In this document: positions 1 through 7,411 of the stretch, one piece after another
Position numbering within the stretch: the first letter of the stretch is position 1
Layout of the letters: each line of letters opens with the position of its first letter
Assembly: GCA_024405895.1 (NCBI GenBank)
Contig: JAKSNW010000001.1
Location: forward strand, 62,001-126,000
Direction: 5' to 3'
Source of the DNA: Paludibacteraceae bacterium
Lineage (GTDB): Bacteria > Bacteroidota > Bacteroidia > Bacteroidales > Paludibacteraceae
DNA length: 64,000 nucleotides
The notes under the pieces: generated by a model
The model's database searches: none
Seen by the model: the letters and a program-made list of their open reading frames with translations, nothing else
Told to the model about the DNA's origin: nothing
Position numbers and translations under genes: made by a program

Positions 1-252
1 TACGTCATCTATGTCGACGAGAAATGTGTCATTACCGCCAGCGAAGGTCTCTGCTATGTGAAGATGTTGCCCGAGATAGTCCACCTGATGAAAGATGCGG
101 AGACGGGCTATGCCTACGAAGGGGCAAAAGAGGCGTATATCCTTGACGTTGACCACCAAAAGCATGCCTGCGAGGTTGTCTCCATCCTTCGCGATGTGCT
201 CCCCTACCCGAAAAGCAGAAGCAAAAAGGCAAAGGGGGAGGAGAAGAAATAG
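1..252 (+). CDS. C-terminal end of an unidentified protein (5' truncated by the window edge)
   Basis: The reading frame is open from the first base, beginning YVIYVDEKC, and stops at 250-252, so only the last 83 residues are seen. The tail is basic and lysine-rich (SRSKKAKGEEKK). I do not recognise a family from this fragment, and no membrane segment or catalytic motif is visible. An internal ATG at 64 exists, but the frame is continuous upstream, so the gene certainly starts outside the window. Confidence 0.6.
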   Translation, partial: YVIYVDEKCVITASEGLCYVKMLPEIVHLMKDAETGYAYEGAKEAYILDVDHQKHACEVVSILRDVLPYPKSRSKKAKGEEKK

Positions 253-658
253 TTTTCGGGAAAACGGATTGCCTCAATCAGTTGGCACGGATTGCTGCTG
301 CAAAAACACCAGGTCCTATTTCTCCCATCAACATACGAAAATCCAAATCATCGGCTTGGAATCTTGTGGCGGAGAATCCTTCTGCAAAATAGAATCAGGG
401 CAACAGAACCCGCTTTTTTCCATACCAAAACGGATTGCAAAAATTCCATTCCGGAAACAGCGGTTACCAACTTGCAGAAGCAATTTTTCAGACAAAAACC
501 CTTGCTGCACAAAAACGGACTCCAGTTCGCATTCTCAAATCCTTCCGACCAAACAGCAACAAGCAAGTCCAGTCAAGCCTTGAAGACGTTCTGCATCAAC
601 CCGATACCGAAGCCAAACCAGGCGTTTGAAGATTTGAAATGATATAGTAACGCGATTG
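253..658. other. intergenic stretch without a recognisable gene
   Basis: About 400 bases with short overlapping open frames on both strands, none with family-like content. The phrase AAAACGGA(T/C)T recurs near 260, 425 and 512, hinting at degenerate duplicated sequence. I see no RNA gene or strong terminator here. Confidence 0.4.
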
Positions 659-692
659 TTGCCGAAGAATGGGGAATTTTCCGTACCTTTGC
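656..692 (+). promoter_or_regulatory. Bacteroidota-type promoter for the saccharopine-dehydrogenase-like gene
   Basis: The -7 box TACCTTTGC lies at 684-692, with a TTG-type -33 element about 22 bases upstream. Transcription would start about 25-30 bases before the ATG at 726. Confidence 0.65.
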
Positions 693-725
693 AGTCAAAA
701 TAACAAAACAAACAAGTAGAAAGAC

Positions 726-1928
726 ATGTCGAAAGTATTGATTATCGGAGCTGGCGGTGTGGGCACCGTTGTGGCTCACAAAGTGGCACAAAACCACGAC
801 GTCTTCACCGACATCATGTTGGCAAGCCGTACCAAAAGCAAATGCGACGCTATTGCCGCTGATGTTGAACGCCGTACAGGTGTGAAGATTCAAACCGCAC
901 AGGTAGATGCCGACAATGTGCCTGAATTGGTTGCATTGATGCGCAGTTTCCAACCTTTAATCGTTATCAACGTAGCACTCCCTTACCAGGACCTCCACAT
1001 CATGGACGCCTGTCTCGAGGCTGGCGTGAACTATCTCGACACTGCCAACTACGAGCCATTGGACGAGGCTCACTTTGAGTATTCATGGCAATGGGCCTAC
1101 CAGGACCGCTTCAAGAAAGCCGGCCTCTGCGCTATCCTCGGTTGCGGCTTCGACCCGGGCTGCACAGCCATCTACACCGCCTACGCTGCTAAACATCACT
1201 TCGACGAGATGCACTATCTCGATATCGTAGACTGCAACGCCGGCGACCACCACAAAGCATTCGCCACCAACTTCAACCCAGAAATCAATATCCGCGAAAT
1301 CACTCAACGCGGCAAATACTGGCAGGACGGCAAATGGGTGGACATCGACCCTCTGAGCATCCACAAGACCTTGAACTACCCAGAAATCGGTCCAAAAGAG
1401 TCTTACCTCCTCTACCACGAAGAGCTGGAGAGCCTGGTGAAAAACTTCACAAGCATCAAACGTGCCCGTTTCTGGATGACCTTCGGTCAGGAATATCTCA
1501 CACACCTCCGTGTGATCCAAAACATCGGCATGGCACGCATCGACCCTATCGACTACAACGGTCAGCAAATCGTGCCTATCCAATTCCTCAAAGCCGTACT
1601 CCCTGCTCCTGAGACCCTCGGCAGCAACTACTCCGGCTACACCTCCATCGGTTGCCGTATCCGCGGCATCAAGGACGGTCAGGAGAAGACCTACTATATC
1701 TACAACAACTGCAGCCACCAGGCAGCCTACGAAGAAACCGGCACCCAGGGTGTAAGTTACACCACCGGCGTTCCTGCCATGACTGGTGCCTATATGTTCT
1801 GCACCGGCAAATGGGGCGGTCACGGCGTCTTCAACGTAGAAGAATTCGACCCAGATCCATTCCTCAAGAAGGTAGCAGAGAGCGGTCTGCCTTGGCACGA
1901 AATCCACGGCGGCGATCTCGAACTCTAA
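726..1928 (+). CDS. carboxynorspermidine synthase / saccharopine dehydrogenase-like oxidoreductase
   Basis: A 400-residue protein with an N-terminal Rossmann motif (VLIIGAGGVGTVVAHK, residues 4-19), followed by the saccharopine-dehydrogenase-type substrate domain with a cysteine-rich turn (LGCGFDPGC). The length and the KAFATNFNPEINIREITQRG region fit the carboxynorspermidine synthase branch, which reductively condenses aspartate semialdehyde with a diamine in the alternative spermidine route of Bacteroidota. A saccharopine dehydrogenase proper is less likely in this phylum. It is monocistronic: it has its own promoter and a hairpin terminator follows at 1955. A minus-strand open frame under it is a composition shadow. 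Confidence 0.8.
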   Translation: MSKVLIIGAGGVGTVVAHKVAQNHDVFTDIMLASRTKSKCDAIAADVERRTGVKIQTAQVDADNVPELVALMRSFQPLIVINVALPYQDLHIMDACLEAGVNYLDTANYEPLDEAHFEYSWQWAYQDRFKKAGLCAILGCGFDPGCTAIYTAYAAKHHFDEMHYLDIVDCNAGDHHKAFATNFNPEINIREITQRGKYWQDGKWVDIDPLSIHKTLNYPEIGPKESYLLYHEELESLVKNFTSIKRARFWMTFGQEYLTHLRVIQNIGMARIDPIDYNGQQIVPIQFLKAVLPAPETLGSNYSGYTSIGCRIRGIKDGQEKTYYIYNNCSHQAAYEETGTQGVSYTTGVPAMTGAYMFCTGKWGGHGVFNVEEFDPDPFLKKVAESGLPWHEIHGGDLEL

Positions 1929-1954
1929 TCGCACTTTAGACACAATTATTATAT

Positions 1955-1990
1955 ACAGGGATGTCCATGTGGCATCCCTGTTGTTGTCTT
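1955..1990 (+). terminator. Rho-independent terminator
   Basis: A perfect 9-bp stem (ACAGGGATG / CATCCCTGT, 1955-1963 with 1973-1981) is followed by a T-rich run. Confidence 0.7.
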
Positions 1991-2037
1991 TGTGAGCGAG
2001 AAAAACGAAGAAAGTGCACGATATAAATAAAAAGTTG

Positions 2038-2046
2038 TATTTTTGC
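2038..2046 (+). promoter_or_regulatory. -7 promoter box TATTTTTGC
   Basis: It matches TAnnTTTGC and sits 30 bases before ATG 2076. It shows that an in-frame start candidate at 2043 lies inside the promoter and cannot be used. No good -33 match is seen. Confidence 0.55.
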
Positions 2047-2075
2047 AGTTCCAACCAAAACTAAAAAACTTGGAT

Positions 2076-2960
2076 ATGAATAAGACTAATTCAATACTGT
2101 TGGTAGTGGCTGCCGCTGCCGTCGTTGTAATGGGTATCTTACTCTACAACAGCAAGAAAAAACAAAAAGAGGCAGAAGAAAACATCGCCGCTATGGAAGA
2201 GGTGATGAACTATGAGAAAGAAAAACTCGCTGACGAATATACCAATGTTGCTGACGAGTTGAAGGATTTTCACCTGCAAACAAACAACGATTCAATTCTC
2301 CGTTTGCTCGATAAAGAGCAGAAACGTGTACAACTGCTGATGGACGAATTGAAGAACACCAAAGCAACCAATGCCAAGCGTATTGCCGAACTGAGAAAGG
2401 AACTTTCTTCTGTTCGAAGTGCCCTAAGTTACTATGTTGCCCAAGTGGATTCACTCAACCGTGTGAACGGCAAACTCCTCGCCGAAAACAAGGAAGTACG
2501 TGAGCTCTATGAGTCTGCCTCTGCCACTGTGCAAACACTCTCAGAAGAGAAAGACCAACTCACCGAGAAAGTGAATATCGCCTCACAACTCAAAGCCCGC
2601 AATATCTCCGTTACGACCCTCAACGAGAGCGGCAAGGCTATCAACCGTCTGAGAAAAATTGCCATCATCAAGGTGACATACGATGTTGTAGAGAACATTA
2701 CCGCAAAAAGCGGTGAGAAAACCACTTACATGCGTATTACAGCCCCAGACCACACCGTTTGCGGCAATAACAACAACACCTTCATGTTCGAAGGTCGCGA
2801 GATTCCTTACACCTCAAAGAAAAACTTCGAGTTCAGCGGACAAGAGACTTCACAGAGCATCGTTTGGAATGTTTCGCAATCACTTACCGAAGGCACTTAC
2901 CGTGTAGAGTTGTTCATTGACGGCCACCTCGTTGGCGGCAAGAGCTTCGAATTGAAATAA
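2076..2960 (+). CDS. membrane-anchored coiled-coil protein of unknown function
   Basis: 294 residues. Residues 7-25 form one hydrophobic segment (SILLVVAAAAVVVMGILLY) followed by a basic stop (KKKQK), so the bulk should face the periplasm or the outside of the inner membrane. Residues 30-165 are heptad-rich, charged coiled coil (KEQKRVQLLMDELKNTKA, AELRKELSSVRSAL). The last 100 residues form a compact, probably beta-rich domain ending VELFIDGHLVGGKSFELK. The architecture is familiar from Bacteroidales hypothetical proteins, but I know of no assigned function. The next small gene lies 45 bases downstream and is likely co-transcribed. Confidence 0.7.
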   Translation: MNKTNSILLVVAAAAVVVMGILLYNSKKKQKEAEENIAAMEEVMNYEKEKLADEYTNVADELKDFHLQTNNDSILRLLDKEQKRVQLLMDELKNTKATNAKRIAELRKELSSVRSALSYYVAQVDSLNRVNGKLLAENKEVRELYESASATVQTLSEEKDQLTEKVNIASQLKARNISVTTLNESGKAINRLRKIAIIKVTYDVVENITAKSGEKTTYMRITAPDHTVCGNNNNTFMFEGREIPYTSKKNFEFSGQETSQSIVWNVSQSLTEGTYRVELFIDGHLVGGKSFELK

Positions 2961-3005
2961 TAGCAAACCCCAACATTAACTGTAGAACAATCATTATACA
3001 GAAAA

Positions 3006-3272
3006 ATGGCTGAAGAACAACTGACAGGACAACGGAAACACCACCATCACCACCACTCCGTAACAACAGGACAATGGGCATCCATTTTCTTTCTTACTCT
3101 CATACCGGTGGTAGGATTGATGACATTGGCTAATCTGGCAATAAGCAAACACGAAGGTTCAAAGAAGAACTTCGGAAAAGCAGCATTTTGCTTCCGTATT
3201 GCTTTCGACCTCATTGCTATTCCGTTCCTTTACGTTTATTACAACAAAATTATTGAGGTGTTCAGCATGTAA
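3006..3272 (+). CDS. small two-helix membrane protein with a natural hexahistidine run
   Basis: 88 residues. The N-terminus is hydrophilic and contains six consecutive histidines (residues 12-17). Two hydrophobic segments follow (WASIFFLTLIPVVGLMTLAN and FCFRIAFDLIAIPFLYVYY) separated by a lysine-rich loop, so an inner-membrane hairpin protein is likely. It sits 45 bases after the coiled-coil protein and just ahead of a strong terminator, so the two probably form an operon. Family unknown. Confidence 0.65.
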   Translation: MAEEQLTGQRKHHHHHHSVTTGQWASIFFLTLIPVVGLMTLANLAISKHEGSKKNFGKAAFCFRIAFDLIAIPFLYVYYNKIIEVFSM

Positions 3273-3293
3273 TGCAAACCCAATAACAGATAA

Positions 3294-3329
3294 ACGGAGA
3301 TGTACGAAACAATACATCTCCGTTTTTTG
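3294..3329 (+). terminator. Rho-independent terminator
   Basis: An 11-bp perfect stem (3294-3304 with 3313-3323, ACGGAGATGTA / TACATCTCCGT) is followed by TTTTTTG. Confidence 0.85.
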
Positions 3330-3465
3330 TGTCTTAAAGGTCAATCAAGAATGCTTTCCTTGCAGAAAAAACCTACTTCCTTCAAACAAAACCAACGATA
3401 AAATCAGCCATTTCAAACCTTAAATACACACAAACAGCAAGCCACGAAAAAATCACATGCTCTTT

Positions 3466-3498
3466 TTTGTTACTGCACAAAACTTTCAGTATCTTTGC
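3466..3498 (+). promoter_or_regulatory. Bacteroidota-type promoter of the isoprenoid/recG operon
   Basis: TTTG at 3466-3469, a 20-base spacer, then TATCTTTGC at 3490-3498: a full consensus match upstream of the polyprenyl synthase. Confidence 0.8.
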
Positions 3499-3567
3499 AG
3501 ACTAAATACAAATTAAACACGTTGCCGGAAACGACCAAGTTAAAACGGCGGCAACTTACTCAATAAG

Positions 3568-4539
3568 ATGGATATATTAGCAGAAATAGCTGAGGCATTA
3601 CACTCGGAGTTGAAAGCGTTCAACACATTGTTCGAGCGTGCATTTGAATCAGATGTTCCATTGCTGAAGGCAGCATGTGAACACGTTCACCAGCGCGTTG
3701 GCAAACAGATGCGTCCCGTAGTGGTGATGCTTGCAGCAAGAATGTGCGGTAACATTAACAACAACACTCTGGCAGCCGCGGCTGCGTATGAGACATTGCA
3801 CACCGGCAGTCTGGTACACGACGACGTGGTGGACGACACCATGCAACGACGCGGACAGAAATCTCTGAATGCCGTATTCAACAATCAGGCAGCCGTACTT
3901 GTGGGCGATTTTCTGCTGACTAAAGCCATGGGATTCGTGGCAATGACACGTGATCTCCGTCTGCTTGACCTCCTCGTAGAATTGAGCGAAGAGATTGCCA
4001 GTGGCGAACTGTTGCAGATGCAACACGCCTACTCGATGCCAACAGAGGAGGAATATTTCACCATCATCCGACACAAGACAGCTTCACTCTTTGCCATCTG
4101 CGCCAAGAGTGGTGCACTCACTGCCACCGACAATACAGAATGGCACGAGAAGATGCGCCGATTTGGCGAACTGCTCGGCCTTTGTTTCCAAATCAAAGAC
4201 GACATTTTCGATTATACACCCACTGCCGACATTGGCAAACCGGTTCTCAATGATATTCGCGAGGGCAAAGTCACACTGCCTCTGCTGCATGCCTTACAAC
4301 AGGTGTCAGAAGCAGAACGTGAACATTGGCTTGATGTAATCAAAAACAATGAACTTGATGCTGATACCGTGGCTCAAATCGTTGCTCTGGTAGAACAGCA
4401 CGACGGCATCGGCTATGCAGAACAACAGATGGAACGTCTGGCTGCTGAAGCACGCGAAACCATTGCCCCATTTGCCAACGAGGAAACGAAAAGAATGATG
4501 AACGAACTTTTAGAATATGTAAAAAACCGCAAACGATGA
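3568..4539 (+). CDS. trans-polyprenyl diphosphate synthase
   Basis: 323 residues, the usual length of bacterial all-trans polyprenyl synthases. Both aspartate-rich motifs are present: the first in LVHDDVVDDTMQRRGQ (about residues 88-103) and the second in CFQIKDDIFDYT (about 210-221). The GKPVLNDIREGKVTLPLL block follows the second motif. The enzyme condenses isopentenyl diphosphate units onto an allylic primer. Lack of bulky residues just before the first motif suggests a long-chain product, probably the quinone side chain. It overlaps ispD by ATGA, placing two isoprenoid steps in one operon. Confidence 0.9.
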   Translation: MDILAEIAEALHSELKAFNTLFERAFESDVPLLKAACEHVHQRVGKQMRPVVVMLAARMCGNINNNTLAAAAAYETLHTGSLVHDDVVDDTMQRRGQKSLNAVFNNQAAVLVGDFLLTKAMGFVAMTRDLRLLDLLVELSEEIASGELLQMQHAYSMPTEEEYFTIIRHKTASLFAICAKSGALTATDNTEWHEKMRRFGELLGLCFQIKDDIFDYTPTADIGKPVLNDIREGKVTLPLLHALQQVSEAEREHWLDVIKNNELDADTVAQIVALVEQHDGIGYAEQQMERLAAEARETIAPFANEETKRMMNELLEYVKNRKR

Positions 4540-5252
4540 AACGCTATGCAATTATCCTGGCGGGCGGCTCTGGTACACGTATGGGAACCGACACGCCAAA
4601 GCAATTCCTTTTACTCAACAAGAAGCCTATTTTGCTTCGCACGCTTGAAACATTTCATAAATTTGACCCAACCATAAAACTCATTGTCGTTCTGCCGTAT
4701 GAGCAGCGCGAGCAATGGAACGATTTGCTGCAACGTCACCGCTGCAACGTCACCCATGAGGTAGTAGTAGGTGGAAACGAGCGTTTCTACTCTGCCCAGG
4801 CAGGTGTGATTCGTGCCAAACGTACAGCTATGCCGGAAGACATCATTGCCATTCACGATGGCGTGCGTCCTTTGGTTTCTGCAGAAACACTCCAACGTTG
4901 CTACGAAGGAGCATTGGCAGAAGGCTCTGCCATTGCCTGCATGCCTATGGTAGAGTCATTGCGACAAGTGGACGAGAACGGCAGTTACGCTGTCGACCGT
5001 TCGCAATTCGTATCCATCCAGACACCTCAGGCCTTCCGTGCCGACACTATCATCGCATCCTACAAAATGCCGTTTCGCGACACATTTACCGACGATGCAT
5101 CTGTTGTTGAGGCAGCCGGTTTCCCTATCCACCTCGTCGAAGGCAACGTGGAAAACATAAAAATCACAAAGCCTATCGACCTCCTCACCGCAGAAGCCCT
5201 TCTGGCTCAACGCCGTCCATTAGGCAAGAACAACAATCACGCGAAGAAGTAA
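4536..5252 (+). CDS. ispD: 2-C-methyl-D-erythritol 4-phosphate cytidylyltransferase
   Basis: 238 residues starting MKRYAIILAGGSGTRMG, the nucleotide-binding signature of this cytidylyltransferase, with PKQFLLL following (residues 22-28) and the AIHDGVRPLV and TDDASVVEAAG motifs in the expected order. It makes 4-diphosphocytidyl-2-C-methylerythritol in the non-mevalonate isoprenoid pathway in the cytoplasm. The start codon overlaps the stop of the polyprenyl synthase (ATGA), so translation is coupled. recG follows after 7 bases. Confidence 0.93.
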   Translation: MKRYAIILAGGSGTRMGTDTPKQFLLLNKKPILLRTLETFHKFDPTIKLIVVLPYEQREQWNDLLQRHRCNVTHEVVVGGNERFYSAQAGVIRAKRTAMPEDIIAIHDGVRPLVSAETLQRCYEGALAEGSAIACMPMVESLRQVDENGSYAVDRSQFVSIQTPQAFRADTIIASYKMPFRDTFTDDASVVEAAGFPIHLVEGNVENIKITKPIDLLTAEALLAQRRPLGKNNNHAKK

Positions 5253-5259
5253 CTTCTGC

Positions 5260-7353
5260 ATGCTTCTCTCCACCGACATTAAATATGTGGCGGGAGTAGG
5301 TCCTGCCAAGTCTAAACTGTTTGCCGACGAGTTGGGCATAACCACCATCGGCGACTTGCTTGGCTATTACCCTTACAAATACATCGACCGCACCAAGTTC
5401 TATACCATCTCTGAACTTAGCGACCAAATGCCTTACGTGCAGCTCAAGGTAAAGGTCTTGGGTATGGAGATGCGTGGTGTTGCCCGCAAGGAACGCCTTG
5501 TGGCCATTGTAGCTGATGCTACCGGCACAATGGAACTGGTATGGTTCAAAGGGGTTAAGTATGTGAAGAATCAGGTACAGATTGGTCAGTCGTATGTAGT
5601 GTTTGGCAAACCGACCATGTTTGGGCAAAAGATGAACATCGCCCATCCGGAGATGGAGGTGCTCAATGCGCAGACTTTGGAGAAACTGACAGGATGGCAA
5701 GCCTTCTACAACACGTCGGAGAAGATGAAGTCTCACTATCTTGATTCGCGTGCCATCAGCCGTATCGTTGCCAAAGTACTGCAAGACGAGATGCTCAACT
5801 TCGACGAGACGCTTCCTCCTGAGGTGATGGAACGCTATCACTTCATGTCGCGCTGCCAAGCCTTGCACACCATCCACCAGCCAGCCACTCCACAGGAGCT
5901 CAAACTGGCTCAGACCCGTCTGAAATACGAAGAACTGTTTTTCATACAGTTAGATATACTCAAGAAATCGAAACGTCAGCGCCAACGTTTCCGCGGTCAG
6001 CCGTTTACCAAATCGGGTGAACTATTCAACCGCTTTTACACTGAATGCCTACCATTTCCATTGACCGGAGCCCAAAAACGTGTCATCCGCGCTATCTTCG
6101 ACGACTGCCGAAGTGGCCGTCAGATGAACCGCTTGCTGCAAGGCGACGTAGGCAGTGGTAAAACCATTGTGGCACTCAGTTGCGCTCTCATTGCCATCGG
6201 CAACGGTTTTCAAGCTGCCATCATGGCACCTACGGAAATTCTTGCCACACAGCACTATCAGTCTATAAGCCAAATGGTTGAGTCGCTCGGCATCAACGTT
6301 AAGCTCCTAACCGGTTCCACAGCGAAAAAACAACGAACCATCATCGACCAGGAACTGCAAGACGGCTCGTTACAGCTATTGATAGGTACACATGCCTTGC
6401 TGGAAGATAAGGTGCAGTTCAGCAACCTGGGATTCGTGGTCATCGACGAGCAACACCGTTTCGGCGTGGCTCAACGAGCCAAACTCTGGACGAAAAATAC
6501 CATTCCTCCACATGTGTTGGTCATGACGGCAACGCCAATTCCACGCACATTGGCAATGACCATCTACGGCGATTTGGACGTATCTATTATCGACGAGTTA
6601 CCACCAGGCCGTAAGCCTATTGCTACCTATCACTACTTCGACAACAAGCGCCAGGAACTCTATGGCTTTCTGCGTCGAGAGATTGAAAAAGGCAGACAAG
6701 TATATATTGTCTATCCGCTTATCCATGAGTCGGAGAAAATGGACTACCGCAACCTCATGGACGGATACGACTCTATCACAAAGATATTTCCAGAATATCA
6801 GGTCAGCATCGTTCATGGCGAATTAAAGGCAGCGGTGAAGGAAGAGGAGATGCGCAAATTTGCAGAAGGCGAAACCAAAATCATGGTAGCAACCACCGTA
6901 ATCGAAGTTGGTGTAAACGTCCCCAACGCCTCGGTGATGGTTATCGAAAATGCGGATCGGTTCGGACTGTCGCAACTGCACCAATTGCGAGGTCGTGTTG
7001 GACGAGGTGCAGAGCAAAGTTACTGTATCCTTATGACAAAATATGAGATAGGCAATGAAACACGCCAACGCATGAACATCATGGTGGACAGTAACGACGG
7101 TTTCGTGATAGCCGAGGCTGACCTAAAACTGCGTGGACCAGGCGATATCGACGGTACCATGCAGAGTGGTTTGCCATTCGACCTCCGTATAGCAAACCTC
7201 GCTACAGACGGTGAGATTCTCACCCATGCACGTCACGACGTGGAACAGCTGCTTGAGACAGATGAAGATTTACAGACACCCGAACATGAGCTCTGCCGAA
7301 TACGTCTTGAGCAACTCAACCGCAAGAAACAAAACTGGGGAACTATCAGCTAA
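5260..7353 (+). CDS. recG: ATP-dependent DNA helicase RecG
   Basis: 697 residues, full length. The N-terminal wedge/OB region begins with a helix-hairpin-helix-like VAGVGPAKSKLFADELGI. Walker A is LLQGDVGSGKTIVALS (about 292-307), the DEAD-type box reads VVIDEQHRFGVAQR, TATPIPRTL is motif III, and QLRGRVGRG is motif VI. RecG remodels stalled forks and Holliday junctions. It is the third gene of the isoprenoid-recG operon, starting 7 bases after ispD. No lesion seen. Confidence 0.95.
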   Translation: MLLSTDIKYVAGVGPAKSKLFADELGITTIGDLLGYYPYKYIDRTKFYTISELSDQMPYVQLKVKVLGMEMRGVARKERLVAIVADATGTMELVWFKGVKYVKNQVQIGQSYVVFGKPTMFGQKMNIAHPEMEVLNAQTLEKLTGWQAFYNTSEKMKSHYLDSRAISRIVAKVLQDEMLNFDETLPPEVMERYHFMSRCQALHTIHQPATPQELKLAQTRLKYEELFFIQLDILKKSKRQRQRFRGQPFTKSGELFNRFYTECLPFPLTGAQKRVIRAIFDDCRSGRQMNRLLQGDVGSGKTIVALSCALIAIGNGFQAAIMAPTEILATQHYQSISQMVESLGINVKLLTGSTAKKQRTIIDQELQDGSLQLLIGTHALLEDKVQFSNLGFVVIDEQHRFGVAQRAKLWTKNTIPPHVLVMTATPIPRTLAMTIYGDLDVSIIDELPPGRKPIATYHYFDNKRQELYGFLRREIEKGRQVYIVYPLIHESEKMDYRNLMDGYDSITKIFPEYQVSIVHGELKAAVKEEEMRKFAEGETKIMVATTVIEVGVNVPNASVMVIENADRFGLSQLHQLRGRVGRGAEQSYCILMTKYEIGNETRQRMNIMVDSNDGFVIAEADLKLRGPGDIDGTMQSGLPFDLRIANLATDGEILTHARHDVEQLLETDEDLQTPEHELCRIRLEQLNRKKQNWGTIS

Positions 7354-7411
7354 CGATTTTTTCTCCGTTCAGATACAACAAAAACAACATTTTATCGTTT
7401 GATAAAGTAGA

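Noticed and set aside
1083..2054. Long minus-strand open frame opposite the carboxynorspermidine synthase-like gene
   Set aside because: It is the reverse of a well-supported gene, has no family content and spans the terminator. It is a composition shadow.
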